DNA of 64,000 nt from Stramonita haemastoma (Eukaryota > Mollusca > Gastropoda > Neogastropoda > Muricidae). Shown in pieces: positions 12,800-46,021 of the stretch. The stretch is from the NCBI GenBank assembly GCA_030674155.1, contig CM060336.1, positions 1,401,342 through 1,465,341 on the forward strand, written 5' to 3'. Positions within the stretch are counted from its first letter, which is position 1. Every line of letters starts with the position of its first letter. The notes beneath the pieces were generated by a model. It made no database searches, was not told the DNA's origin, and saw only the letters and a program-made list of their open reading frames with translations. The translations under genes and the position numbers were made by a program.

Positions 12800-14090
12800 T
12801 GTTTCTCTGAAATTTATGCAGCAGATGACAGCTTTCTGTTTTTATTGATCTGATTTGGGGGTGGGAAGTGGGGGAACTGCCGGTTATTTATTTACCAAAG
12901 TTACAAGAAGTGAAACTGAAATCTATACGTAACTTGTAAGTGTTACACTTCAGCGTAAGGCATAAACTGATAAAGTAACTTAGTGACGTATACTGTATCG
13001 CAATCTCATTTCTGATGATGTTAAGATTCAGTTAGTGCTCAGAACTCTAAGAATGTTATAGACTCATGTCATCTCAAATTGGAATCAGACCATGATGATT
13101 TGATCAAATTGATGGCTCTTCTCTTAAGTTACTCACTCAGTTACTGTCCTAGGTTCTGATCCATTCCATTTCCAGTGGGTTTTTTCATGACACGGTTATA
13201 TGGTTTTATTGTATTTACTTTGTTATTGTTTGCTGTGCTTTAGCCTGTAATCTTTGGGTTGATCAATGCTAGATTACACTAGTCCCAGGTGATCATAGGG
13301 TGTTGAGTTTAGGGGACCCCAAAAGCTAAACTTTAGAGGGCTAAAAGGGGAGGGGGAGGGAAGATAAACATTTGGCTAAGACTTCTAAGACTTTGAGATC
13401 CCTTAACTGTGAACACACTCATGTCATAACACAGTGTTGAACTTGCACCTATGTAAACAATCAGTTTTATCTTTAATAGATAGGCCAGTTTTGGCATGTA
13501 GTGTGGAGTCTGCATACCTATGTCTGAGAGAATCAGACACTTTTTGGTTGCAATGACTATGAGTTGAGATATATTATATTATTGATTGTTATGGAAGAGG
13601 TTGCTTTTATTTTTAAGGAATTTGGCTTCATGCTTAGGTTTTAAACTTTTATCTCATTTTATGTGTCGTTTATCATGTGGTTCTCCGTCTCCCACAACAT
13701 GGTGACTGCCTGGTGTTGACCTAAAGTTATGGTTGGTCAGGGGGTTGATACAATAACAAGGAATCATTGTATATATATATTGCAGTAGAGTTGGGTTTTA
13801 AGCCCGGTTGTATACTTGTAATCTGTATATTTGTACAGTTTTAATTTGAGATTTTAAAATGTTATGGGGTGACAGCCTTGATTAGTTGATAACTATGATC
13901 TCTGTGGTTGTCGGCACAATGAACAACAAGACAAGATTGGATTTTGTCTGCTGTAGATCAGGAGACTTAAGTCAGAGGAGTGGGTTTACCATGCCAGACA
14001 CACTGTCTGACTTTCGGTAGTTTCAGAGCAGTGTGCCGATAACTTTTCATCTGGAAGAGATGTCATGTCACAGGCTAAACCATTACAAAA
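12800..14090 (+). other. Presumed intron 1 sequence
   Basis: Mostly unique, repeat-poor sequence with no recognisable exon, running up to a SINE-C copy. Confidence 0.35.
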
Positions 14091-14094
14091 AAAT

Positions 14095-14440
14095 GTCATT
14101 GAATCTTTTGTCTTTTCTTCTTTGTCATTGTATGCTCAGACAGCAGCTATTGTTACAAGTCTCAATGTCTGTCATGGTATTAGCAAAAACGCATTGCGCT
14201 GCCGCTGAAATCTGGGAAGTCATGCCTAGTGCATCTGACTTGGGCATAAGAGATAATTGTTATGTTTTGTCATTTTGGAATAAAGGTGGGAGAGTGGACC
14301 AAGTAGGCAGAAAATAGACAAGAAGGGGGTGACAGGGCAAAAAAGGAACCAGGCAGAAAGATAGAAAAGAGGGAAATCCTAGCACAGTATTTCCAGAAAG
14401 TGGGGATGCAGTTTATACTGACAGGCCCCCAGTATGCCCA
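14095..14440 (+). mobile_element. SINE-C copy upstream of coding exon 1
   Basis: Same order of blocks as other copies: TCTTCTTTGTCATTGTATGCTCAG, AAGTCATGCC, AGAAAATAGACAAGAAGG, TTTCCAGAAAGTGGGGATGC and ACTGACAGGCCCCCAGTATG. The CCTGACAAGTCAGG palindrome is degraded. Confidence 0.75.
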
Positions 14441-14650
14441 CGAAAGAGTTGTTATGATCAACATCATCATCAGAAGGGGGAAAATCATGCAGGCACATGA
14501 TATAGCGCATGAAAATTGAAAGAGTGGATAAGTAACTAGTATAGATGACTAAATTGTAAACAAACATTGGCTTGTTGTTGATGACTGTAATGACCTTTGT
14601 TTTCAAGATGAAAAGTTTGGTGACAGGCAGGCTTGAAGCAGAGCTGGAAG

Positions 14651-35783
<21,133 letters not shown>

Positions 35784-36564
35784 GTTCACTGGGGAGAAGG
35801 TCGTGTCTTCATGTCTGTCAGTTGTTGGCTGACATGTTGAATTATATCAAAACAGCATGGGTGAAACTGTCTCCATCATTGGAATGGAAGGAATCTTTTT
35901 TAGAGGTGTACCAAACTATGAATTCCTTCTTTTTAATTTTGTTCACATCTAAAACGGGGAAAGACAAATAAAAAAGTAGAAAAGACATCTTCAATGACAA
36001 AAAAACAACAACAAAAGACATTAGTGCTTTTACACTTTTTTCCTGCTGTTAAATGCTTTCCTCATGATGGAAACTTTGAAGTTAAAAAAAAAGAAAAGAA
36101 AAGAAAGAAAAAAAAGATGCAGTTTGACTCTTGTTTAAAACCAATCGATGATTTCCAGAACTGGACTCATTTTCTAAATTTGTTGTTTCAAGAAGTATCA
36201 CCCGTGACTTCATCATATCAAACAGATCTCATCAAAAGAACCTGTCAAACAGGGATTTGATTTTTGTTTTATTTTCATTTTGTTCAGTTCCCACCAAAAT
36301 CTTTTACTTTGGCTGATAATGGTGTGGGGAAGAGAAGGGGTGGGGGGGGGATGCATTCACCACCGTTAAACAATTTTCTCGTCACTGGTTTTCAGTTGAA
36401 CCAGAATATCTTCCACCTTTCTATGCCTTTCAATTTCCCACCTGACTTGATGCCTGTGGATGTGTGTCTGTTGGGGGGGGGGGGGGTTCAAGAGGGGGGA
36501 CAACGCTTGGCTGTCTTCAGATGTGGCAGATTTGAAACGCCTTTTGCTGCAATCCTGCAGGGTT

Positions 36565-36655
36565 TTCTTCTTCTTCAGCGTGGTCTAACTATGGCTGTCT
36601 GTCATAGGAGTGAAAAAGCCACACACACGTCAAGTGCCTGACAAGTCAGTGTCTG
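36565..36655 (+). mobile_element. SINE-C 5' fragment
   Basis: TTCTTCTTCTTCAGCGTGG, GGCTGTCTGTCATAGGAG and GTGCCTGACAAGTCAG only; the rest is missing. Confidence 0.6.
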
Positions 36656-37589
36656 ATGTCTGATGTCGGCATGTGCAGGGTTTTGAACAGCAGGTCATCT
36701 TGGCTTTGCTGTTCAAGTCTGTCTTCCCTCATGTGGCCGGCCTGCCTGCCTGGTAAGGTCTGCTGCCCTGCTGGGTGGAAAGGCCTGCAAAATATTGATT
36801 TTTTTTTTGATTTTTTTTTTAAAGCTCAAAGAGTATCTCCATCGGTGAAAATGAGTATCTTTTATTCGGGGAGGTGGGTCAGTGTCTTCATCTCCAACCT
36901 TTTTTTTGGTGGAAAAAAGACGAGGTGTTCAGTGTTGGTGCCAATGAGAAAATCTGGGTGTGTGCCATGTTTGCTTTCTACCAAGTGCACAGTGGACATT
37001 GTTCTTCCGTGGAGCTCATGTTGTAACAGTACAGAGACTGGTTAGACCTCACCCAGTCTTGCTGCAGTCAGTTTCGTCCTGTCTTGAGATTGTGTGTATA
37101 TGCAAGATAGAAGTTTGAGTATTCCTTGGACACAGCTTTATTTATACAACTTTTTTCTTCTTCTATGAGTGTGTTGTGTGGTACAGTGTGGTACAGTGTG
37201 GTACAGTGTGGTGCCTGTACGTCATCATTTATCCACTTACTTCTCTCCAAGTTCACGTTTTCTCAGAAAGATTTTTGTATACAAGTCACGAATGTGTTTA
37301 TTGTATGCCGTCCACTTTCTGATCCCAGGACATTGCAGTGTTGTTGTTTTTTGTGATTCTTCACTGCCTGTACCTCTTCTTCCTCTTGAAGGTGGTTCAG
37401 TGCTTTGGGGTCTTGAGGTTCACAAAATATTTCCAACTCTCTTGTTAAAAAACGTCACACTTCAAAACCTTCCTGTGTACATTGCTCCCACTTGTATTTT
37501 TCTCAGTATATGCAGTATTTGTTCACAAGGGAGACTTTTCCATAATGGTGTATGGAATTTTTTTTTTTAGTTTGTATTTGTTCAGATTT

Positions 37590-37710
37590 TTTTTTCATTC
37601 CTTGGCTGGAGCTCAGAGATTCATCTGTGGTGAGATTTTTGCATATGCGACCATTTTTCCTCCTCATTTTGGTAGCCACATTCCGACTTCGGGGATGGTG
37701 TCTGTTTGAA
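37590..37710 (-). mobile_element. SINE-G tail module
   Basis: GGCTGGAGCTCAGAGATTCATC ... GGTAGCCACATTCCGACTTC in reverse. Confidence 0.65.
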
Positions 37711-38139
37711 ATAATTCCTGCCCAATCTTTAAGTGAACATAATTTGAAAGTACTGATGAAGGATTGTGTTAATATCCTGTGGCTTATGCTCTTTGTCACC
37801 AAGTTCAGTGATGCTGCCTTGTGTCAAACAGGTGATAACAGCTCTGAGGCTGTACAGGCTTGTTGTCTTTTGCCTTATGGTGTAGGAAGGTTCCCTGTCA
37901 ACATCCAGTACAGACTGTTTCTTTCATGTCAAATTCCTACATTCCCCAGTTTTGTGCTTTTTTTTTTTTAAACCCTGAAGAGAACTATGGAGAAATGGTG
38001 TTGGTTGTTACTTAAAGTCTTCAGTCACAAGGTTCATTTTTTTCTGTATTTGCAGGGTTACAAGTGAACAGATTACTTTGTCACAAGTCAGTTCATTCTC
38101 CAGAGAGCTCCATGGTTGACTCGAGTTGGTTGATGTACA

Positions 38140-38420
38140 TTTTTTTCTCCATGTGCTGTGTTATGTTTTCTCCATGTGCTGTATTATGTTTTCTCCATGT
38201 GCTGTGTTATGTTTTCTCCATGTGCTGTATTATGTTTTCTCCACGTGCTGTATTATGTTTTCTCCACGTGCTGTGTTAGGTTTTCTCCACGTGCTGTGTT
38301 AGGTTTTCTCCACGTGCTGTGTTAGGTTTTCTCCATGTGCTGTATTATGTTTTCACCATGTGCTGTATTAGGTTTTCTCCATGTGCTGTGTTAGGTTTTT
38401 TCCATGTGCTGCATTATGGT
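38140..38420 (+). repeat. 23-bp tandem repeat, about 12 copies
   Basis: Unit TTATGTTTTCTCCATGTGCT + GTG, with TTAGG and CCACG variants. Confidence 0.9.
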
Positions 38421-38638
38421 GCCAAGTTTTTTGTCAGTGTGGTCATTTTAAGAACTGGTTCTAATTCATGATGTTTTGGTTTGGTTTTGGGTGACGATTT
38501 TCGGGTAGCTTTTTTTTTTTTTTAATTTTGAATTGCATGCTTCTTTTGTTGTTGTTTTTTTAAAATTATGAATTGAATGCTTTTGTTTTTGGTGCCATGC
38601 AGATTTGGTGCATTTTTGTAAGCAGGGTAGAGGAGAAA

Positions 38639-39235
38639 GCTTGGTGTTACTTCTTCTCCATTGTCCAACTCTCAGACAGCAACAGTGCTGTCTGTGATAG
38701 GAGCGAACATGTGTCATTGAAAAAGCTTGGTTTTACTTCTTCTCCTTTGTCCAACTCTCAGACAGCAACAGTGCTGTCTGTGATAGGAGCGAACATGTGT
38801 CATTGAAAAAGCTTGGTTTTACTTCTTCTCCTTTGTCCAACTCTCAGACAGCAACAGTGCTGTCTGTGATAGGAGCGAACATGTGTCATTGAAAAAGCTT
38901 GGTTTTACTTCTTCTCCATTGTCGAACTCTCAGACAGCAACAGTGCTGTCTGTGATAGGAGCGAACATGTGTCAAGGAAAAAGCCTGGTTTTACTTCTTC
39001 TCCTTTGTCCAACTCTCAGACAGCAACAGTGCTGTCTGTGATAGGAGCCAACATGTGTCAAGGAAAAAGCCTGGTTTTACTTCTTCTCCTTTGTCCAACT
39101 CTCAGACAGCAACAGTGCTGTCTGTGATAGGAGCCAACATGTGTCATTGAAAAAGCTTGGTTTTACTTCTTCTCCTTTGTCCAACTCTCAGACAGCAACA
39201 GTGCTGTCTGTGATAGGAGCCAACATGTGTCAAGG
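38639..39235 (+). repeat. 86-bp tandem repeat (7 copies) from SINE-C head
   Basis: Unit begins CTTGGTTTTACTTCTTCTCC and holds CTCAGACAGCAACAGTGC, TGTCTGTGATAGGAGCG and AACATGTGTCATTGAAAAAG. It is the 5' part of SINE-C, and the last copy runs straight into the rest of that element at 39236. Confidence 0.9.
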
Positions 39236-39500
39236 TGCTGTTTGATGCCTGACAAGTCAGGCCCAGCGTATCCAACTTCAGCATGGGAGAGAATTGCTGT
39301 TTTTGAAGTCTTTCTGGGAAAAAAAGAGTCAGCAGAATGGACCAAGAAGTTAGAAAATGGACAAGAAGGAGATGACAGGAAGATAAAGACTAAAGGCAGA
39401 AACAAAGAGAGGGGTAGAAAAGAGGGAATTCCTAGCACAGAATTTCCAGAAGGTGGGGATGCTATTTACTCTGACAGGCCCCCAGCATCCCCACTGGGGA
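39236..39500 (+). mobile_element. SINE-C body (downstream of its amplified head)
   Basis: TGCCTGACAAGTCAGGCCCAGCG, AGAAGGAGATGACAGGAAG, CTAGCACAGAATTTCCAG and GCATCCCCACTGGGGA. Well preserved. Confidence 0.88.
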
Positions 39501-40030
39501 CTCTATTACTGAACAGGTACCAGAGCATAAGGTATATCTAGAGAGACTATTACTGAACAGGTACCAGAGCATAAGGTACATCTAGAGAGACTATCACTGA
39601 ACAGGTACCAGAGCATAAGGTGTATCTAGAGAGACTATTACTGAACAGGTACCAGAGCATAAGGTATATCTAGAGAGACTATTACTGAACAGGTACCAGA
39701 GCATAAGGTGTATCTAGAGAGACTATTACTGAACAGGTACCAGAGCATAAGGTATATCTAGAGAGACTATTACTGAACAGGTACCAGAGCATAAGGTATA
39801 TCTAGAGAGACTATTACTGAACAGGTACCAGAGCATAAGGTATATCTAGAGAGACTATTACTGAACAGGTACCAGAGCATAAGGTATATCTAGAGAGACT
39901 ATTACTGAACAGGTACCAGAGCATAAGGTATATCTAGAGAGACTATTACTGAACAGGTACCAGAGCATAAGGTATATCTAGAGAGACTATTACTGAACAG
40001 GTACCAGAGCATGAAAGTACATCTAGAGCT
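39494..40030 (+). repeat. 44-bp tandem repeat, about 12 copies
   Basis: Unit GAGAGACTATTACTGAACAG + GTACCAGAGCATAAGGTATATCTA, starting exactly at the 3' end of the SINE-C copy. Very homogeneous. Confidence 0.93.
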
Positions 40031-40404
40031 GCTGCTACCTACCTGCTGTTTTATGTATGGTTCTGCTCTTAAAGCAAGCAATAAATTGAAAGAAAAAAAG
40101 TGACCATTTATTGTTTAGCATAGCTGAGGGGGTCTGCTGCATGGGTAACAGCTTGCCCTCCATACTTATCCAGGCTTTGTGCTCTAAAGACAAGAGCATA
40201 AGTCCATAGTCTTCCGGACTGACGGTGACCTGTGTGTTGTATAGCTTGACTGTGGCCATGGACTCTACAGGCACTAAGCCATCACTTGTCTGTCAGCTCC
40301 AGGTGAGAGAGAGGTCCAGTCTGCTTCTGTCGTTCAGTCCCTTCTGAAATAAATAAATTTTAAAAGTTGGTGTTACTGAAGAACTTTGCAATGTAATGGA
40401 ATGT

Positions 40405-40510
40405 CACAGAAAAGTGTGATGTGATTCCCAGGTGGGATGAGCTTTGTCAGAGAGCACACTCTGGGTGACTGACCCCCAGACTGTTAAGCTGGGGAACACA
40501 CAACAATGAC
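40405..40510. repeat. Family-I fragment
   Basis: GTGATTCCCAGGTGGGATGAG, GAGCACACTCTGGGTGACTG and TTAAGCTGGGGAACACACAAC, opposite to the orientation at 1325 and 43380. Confidence 0.5.
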
Positions 40511-41079
40511 CGAAAAGTGTTTGGAGTAGGGGTGGGGGTGAGGGGATTGTTTGGGGCTTTTTGTTTTTGTTTTGGGTTAGGAGGGGGTTTTCTGTTGTTT
40601 TAGGAAGTTGGGGGTGGGGCGGGATTATTGATAGTGTTATCTATTCATGAAGAAAAAATTGAAAGAAATCCAAAACATGCTGAATGAAATGACTTGTTTT
40701 AACTCCCCCTCCCCCTCCCCAAATAACTGGAGGCCAGGTGTTTTTATGTAGATGTTTTGTACTTGCAATTATTTCACTGAAATAATTTTGAAAGCTCAAT
40801 GTTTTAACTGAAGCCATTTTGAAAGTTTTAATAGTTTGCTGATGTTATTTTTGGAAAAGTTTTCAGTTGTTATTGTTAGTTGATTTGGATGAAGAGGAGT
40901 TGTCCTACCCTTTTTGTCATGGTCTTTGATAGAATGTGAAATGACGATAAAAATGTATGTGCAAGGCTGAAAATATGGCTTGTACTACGTTATGTTCTGC
41001 CCAAACCAACTATTCCAGATGACGTATATCACCAGGAGATGAGCAATAGTATGTCTGTTCAGAACTGGTGACCAAGAAA

Positions 41080-41290
41080 ACCAGGCTTGTGTGTGTGATT
41101 CATTATGAGGATAAACATATAATACAATTGATACAACCAGGCTTGTACGTGTGATTTATTATGAGGGCTAAACATACAATACAATCTGCATAACCAGGCT
41201 TGTATGTGTGATACATTATGAGGGATAAACATACAATCTATACAACCAGGCTTGTATGCATGATACATTATGAGGGATAACATATACAAT
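41080..41290 (+). repeat. About 57-bp tandem repeat, 4 copies
   Basis: Unit AACCAGGCTTGTATGTGTGA + TACATTATGAGGGATAAACATACAAT..., diverged between copies. Confidence 0.8.
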
Positions 41291-41682
41291 CTGTATAATC
41301 TACAGAAGAGAATGAGGAGGGGGTAGGGAGGGTGGAGGTGTTTATGGAATTTTTGATTGAAAATATGAAGTTGTGGATTTTAAACTGTATACCACCTGTA
41401 TGAATGTAGTAGTTGTTTTTGGTGAGGTTTTTTTGGGTTATTTTTACCAAATGTTTTACATGTCCAGATGTTTTGGTTTGAAGTCAGTTATTTGCGAGAA
41501 AATTTGTTGATTTTTTAAAGGTACGAATTAAGTTATTATGAAGTGGTGAGGTGTTTTTTTTTCCCTCTTGACTGATTGAAAATATTTTGTATTATCTGTG
41601 ATTTGTTTGAAATAAAAATGTTGAAAAAAAGCATTGCTTTAATTGTCCTTTTTTTCCCAAAACCTTGCCTGAGTCATAAACT

Positions 41683-41968
41683 ACGCTACACTACACTGCG
41701 CTACACTACATTACACGACACTGCGTTACACTGCACAACACCCCACTACACCATACCACACTACACTATGCTACACTTCAATGCACTACTCTACACTGCT
41801 CCACACTACACTACACTGCACTACACTACACTACACCATACCACACTACACAACACTATGCTACACTTCAATGCACTACTCTACACTGCTCTACATACAC
41901 AACACTGCTCTTCACTACACCACACCACACTACTATACAAGTCGTACATTACACTCACTACACTACAC
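41683..41968. repeat. (CTACA/ACACT)n pentanucleotide array
   Basis: About 55 pentamers (CTACACTACA type) with substitutions and a higher-order duplication of about 110 bp (GCTACACTTCAATGCACTAC occurs twice). Lies just past the possible distal poly(A) site of NUCB. Confidence 0.88.
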
Positions 41969-41971
41969 TGC

Positions 41972-42165
41972 CCAAGAAGAATGAGGTGGCCTTGTAGTTA
42001 GAGCACTGTGGTTGTGATCTCATGGCCCAGGTTCAAGCAGCCACTGAGACGCCTGTTCAAGGGGATTTTCCCCTGAAAGTCTTTCAGATGACACTACAAA
42101 CCCCAGGTCCCATGTGCAAACACACCCAGAACATCTTGCATGTTAAAACCTGGAAAGATTCTATC
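41972..42165 (+). mobile_element. SINE-B copy, 5' two-thirds
   Basis: Head GAGGTGGCCTTGTAGTTAGAGC and CCCAGGTTCAAGC (degraded B-box), then CTTTCAGATGACACTACAAAC and AGAACATCTTGCATG. Confidence 0.7.
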
Positions 42166-42339
42166 ACATCGTAATTGATGACAGGAAATTCTGAAAATCT
42201 GATCTCACCGAAAAAAAGAAGAAAGTTTTAATATTGGATGAGACAAGTTTTGATATGGCTGTTGTGGTTCTCAATATCAATTGACTTACTAGATTAGTCT
42301 GATTCTCTGTGGTGCTTCATTTCAGTGTGCACAGGTTTC

Positions 42340-42730
42340 AATGTAATCAGTGGTCTAGAGGTAACGTGCCTGCCTATAAAGCGAAAAGTCTGGGGGGGTG
42401 CCATGGTTCGAATCCCATTTGGGCCCAAAACTTTCTCCCCATCCATTAAACCATGAGTGGTGGTCTGGATGCTAGTCTTTCGGGTGAGATGATAAACTGA
42501 GGTCCCGTATGTTACACATCATTATTTAGCGCACATAAAAGAACCCATGGCAACAAGAGCGTTGTCCCTGGCAAAATTCTGTAGAAAAAAGCCACTCTGA
42601 TAGGAAAACAAATACAGCTGCAAACAGGAAAAAGAAAACAAAAAAAAGGGTGGCGCTGCACTTGTGGCAAGGCACTCTCCCTGGGGAGAGCAGCCCGAAT
42701 TTCATGCAGAGAAATCTGCTGACATAAGAA
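42340..42730 (+). mobile_element. SINE-D copy, full length
   Basis: Head GTGGTCTAGAGGTAACGTGCC and GGTTCGAATCCC (clear B-box), then CATGAGTGGTGGTCTGGATG, GTTACACATCATTATTTAGC, GCCACTCTGATAGGAAAAC and the end CATGCAGAGAAATCTGC. Reference copy for the family. Confidence 0.9.
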
Positions 42731-42794
42731 TTGTCTCCACATGTGGGCATGGTGGCAACACAAACAGCATCTAGATCTACCTCCTGTTAAAAAA

Positions 42795-43087
42795 AGTTAA
42801 AGTTAAGTCTGTCCCGAGCCATAAGGCTCATCAGCCGGTGCTTATCCCGGTTTCTGTGGCGTTAAGCGACTGAGAGTCATAGACTCCCCCCTGGATAGGA
42901 CGCCAGTCTATCGCAGGGTTAACCCCCAACACAAGGTTGGTACCCCTTTTACACCTGGGTGGGTGAGAAAATAGCCGTAAAGTGCCTTTTCCAAGGGCAC
43001 AACGCCATAGCGGAATAGCTGGGATCGAACCCGCAACCTTTAGATTACGAGTACAACGCCCTAACCACTAGGCCACAGCGGCGGCTC
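42795..43087 (-). mobile_element. SINE-E copy, full length
   Basis: Reverse copy from AAAGTTAAGTCTGTCCCGAGCC to GGGATCGAACCCGCAACC (B-box) and CCACTAGGCCACAGCGGCGGC (A-box region). Closely similar to the copies at 23420 and 32003. Confidence 0.9.
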
Positions 43088-43379
43088 TACCTCCTGTGGT
43101 TTGTACTAAATGCATGTTGCACAGAGAAACTTCAGATTATCGTCTCATCCCCAAATCAACCAACAAGACCATTACACATGGTCTAGTTATTTGGGAAAAG
43201 TCTGGTTTTCAGATGGGGTCAGCTCCATGATTTGCCATTTCCTGAACAGGTGACTGACATGTAGACCACTGATCCAGGCTGCTGTGCTAACTGTCATGCG
43301 CTTGCCCTCACAGTCCAGGACCAATGAGGGATCAAGAGACCAGAACAAGCTGCTGTTGTTGCTAGGCATTCCTCAGCCT

Positions 43380-43690
43380 AACACCCTGGTGTCAACCAGA
43401 ATAGGCACTCTCTGACTCACCCATCCCACCTGGGAATCACTGTGAGATTGAAAGTACACACTGGATGAGAAGTTTGTGTGTATGACTGTTTTCTAGTAAT
43501 CTGCCACATAGGCAGCCATACTCCGACTTCAGAGGATTTTTTTTCTCCATAAAAAGAAAGTAGTCACGGCTGAAGACAACCTGAACACATTTCATAATTT
43601 AATAATATATAATATCATATAGAACATTTTAATGTAGGCTTTGGCACTTAGCTTACACCAATAACCAACACAGCTTTTTAGCCTAGGTCA
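43380..43690. repeat. Dispersed repeat family I, copy 2
   Basis: Same blocks in the same order as 1325-1680: CCACCTGGGAATCACTGTG, AGAAGTTTGTGTGTATGAC, GGCAGCCATACTCCGACTTC and ACATTTTAATGTAGGC. Confidence 0.65.
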
Positions 43691-44260
43691 AACCAAGGAC
43701 TTAAATCTTTCATACTGTGTTTACATTGAAATAAATCTTCAGTAAAACAACACACTTACAAACAAGAAGTTGTACTGACGTAAAAATGGTTCACACACAC
43801 TCAGGAGAAAATTACCACCAACAAAACCATATGTTTTTTTTTTCACATGACATTTAATAATAAACACATTGTTTGCAGGTAAATTTTGCATCCCTGAGTT
43901 TGATGCAATGTTAAAACATTGCCAAAGATGACTCAAAACATGAACTCATATATGTGAAATCAAATTGCACTGCCTGGTCAGTCTACACATACAAGACCTT
44001 ATGGAGGTTCACCCTAGGAAGACAATCCACAACTAAGGTGTCCACACCACAACGATAGAAAAAGAAAATCACTCTGGAAAAAATCCACCAACCATCTGAA
44101 AAATGGGTAAAGTGCAACTCAAAGAAGACTTTCAAAACAGAAAAAAAAAATGTCTCACCCAGCCTGGTCCTCTCTCTACTGAAGGCTTAAAAAACACGCA
44201 CACACAACTGTAAAAATATAGATACCCATGAGCATTTTTTTCCTTTTCAGTATTATTTTT
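43691..44260. other. Intergenic sequence, nothing recognised
   Basis: AT-rich unique sequence between the convergent genes; no exon-like segment was seen. Confidence 0.4.
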
Positions 44261-44400
44261 AGGATAATGGAATAAGCACCCATGTGCTTTGTTTTACAAC
44301 CAGTCCCAGTGTGTATGCAGTTTTGTAAATGTTGTCATCCGTTCCCACCAGTACACAATGGCCTTCTCTTCCAAAAAGTGAAATGGGTTTTGACCTGAAA
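44261..44400 (-). mobile_element. SINE-B 3' fragment
   Basis: AGGATAATGGAATAAGCACC, CCAGTCCCAGTGTGTATGC and CAGTACACAATGGCCTTCTC in reverse. Confidence 0.7.
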
Positions 44401-44616
44401 ACACCAAGACTTGTTGATCACATTTCATCAGAAAAACAAAACAAACAAAAGAAACAAAACAAGAAATCTCCCACAAACAACAAAAAAGAAAAGAAGAAAA
44501 ACAAGGGCAGTGTACTGTGCAGGCAAAAGAGAGGGGTGTAGAACTGTTTGAACTACACCACTTAGTTCTTTTTTAAAAGATCAATTTAACCCTTGTATAT
44601 TTTACTCCCATCATAT

Positions 44617-44619
44617 GTA

Positions 44620-44652
<33 letters not shown>

Positions 44653-44715
44653 GTGTGTGTATGTATGTGTGTGTGTGCCTGCGTGCGTGCATGCATGCGT
44701 GCATGTGTGTGTGTT
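44617..44715. repeat. (TG)n/(TGCG)n microsatellite
   Basis: TG, TATG and GCGTGCGTGCATGC units. Confidence 0.9.
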
Positions 44716-45164
44716 GTGTGAATGCATACACTTGCATTTCCTTGTGAATTAACATGTGCATACTTATGTGTGTGAATGTGTGAACACAGAACCATGCGTG
44801 AACAAGCATGCACAAATTCGTTCATCATATAGTGTAAACCCTGCTTTGAGCTGGACACAGAAATCTGATGTCAGTTGTCATACTATACAATCTGCAACAC
44901 AATCATACTGCATCCTGCCATCTTTTCATACAAAAACATCATATGTCGACACATTTATATACATTCCCATAAAAGGAGAGAGGCACAGGTTCCAGCTGTG
45001 CACACTTTTTTTTTGCACAAGGTCGCCGAAAGTCCACATGAGGGGTGAAAGCTGGCGTGATGGCAGAAAAATGGCTTCCTGCTTTTATAAACACATTCCT
45101 TTTCACTGTTCACTGAGATTACGTCAAAGTTCTGAGAGGCAAGTCAAGTGCTCTTCACCTATCA

Positions 45165-45420
45165 TGTACCTCTCATACCCTGGGGGAACCAATGAAGATT
45201 TCGCAACCAGCTTCCTCCACTCCCCATGGTCCTCTGCCCTCCACAGTAGATCTCTCCACCCAAGGCCTGTCCACTCTCTGATGTTGTCTTCCCATCGTTT
45301 CCTCTGTCTGCCTCTCTGACTCCTTCCCCTTACTGTTCCCTGTAGGACTGTCTTGGCCAGTCTAGATGTTTGTGTGACATGCCCAAACCACTTAAGTTTG
45401 CGTTTTTTTCACAAAGTCAG
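45165..45420 (-). pseudogene. Non-LTR retrotransposon RT C-terminal tail
   Basis: The reverse strand encodes the KRWEDNIREWTGLGW block and a terminal ...KLVAKSSLVPPG. The upstream KLKWFGHVTQTSRLAKTVLQ is interrupted. Same family as 7735-8256. Confidence 0.7.
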
Positions 45421-45913
45421 GATCTCTTTCATATGTGTTCCTATAAGCGTTCTACTGATTCTGATAAAGTCGTTAGTCGTAAAAAGCAAGTATGAGGTAA
45501 GTATCAGAAAAATATTTCTGAGGTGTCCGAGGTTGTTGTCAGTGAACCACACAACTTGACTTCTCCCTCATCCACTTCTTGAGGAGTCACTGAGGCAGTG
45601 CACTGCACCACTTCTCCACACAGCGCACCCTGGGTCAGCTGAGCCTGGCCATAGCTGTCAGTGTCCCACACTTTCAGCTCCTTTCAGCTGCTAATCAGCC
45701 CAGCCCAGCTGTGGCCAGCTGGTGCTATTTATAGCAGGAGCTGACCACACATGGACTAGGGTAAAAGGAAGGAGCATGCTAAATTTAGCACTCTTGACTG
45801 GCCCTACTGAGTGATGTTGGATTTGTGCACTGAGTGGCAGACTCCATCCCCTCCCTCTGCAGGTGAGGAAGCAAGATCCACCACACACTTCACCAACACG
45901 ACTGGTAAAAAAA

Positions 45914-46021
45914 AAGGTAAAGGTGTCCCATAATCTGTGTGGTCGTAGGAGAGCATGGCATCAGAGACCTCAGCTTCTCAGGGGCCAGCATGTTGAGGGC
46001 GGCACCCAACTCCTCTCCCTC
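45914..46021 (-). mobile_element. SINE-A 3' fragment
   Basis: GGTAAAGGTGTCCCATAATC to GGCACCCAACTCCTCTCCCTC only. Confidence 0.7.

Larger units (their letters stand above)
35784..41630 (+). other. Probable long 3' UTR/downstream region of NUCB
   Basis: Unspliced-looking, T-rich sequence without a convincing exon. Candidate poly(A) signals: AATAAA at 35967-35972 (short form) and at 41611-41616, followed by TGTTGAAAAAAAGC (long form). It contains four tandem arrays (38140, 38639, 39494, 41080), one complete SINE-C and SINE fragments. A 5.8-kb 3' UTR is possible but unproven. Confidence 0.4.

Noticed and set aside
14033..14317. 94-residue forward frame before the first NUCB coding exon
   Set aside because: Lies mostly within a SINE-C copy.
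36264..37971. Forward frames of 125-139 residues downstream of NUCB
   Set aside because: No motifs, overlapping frames, homopolymer runs; more likely 3' UTR.
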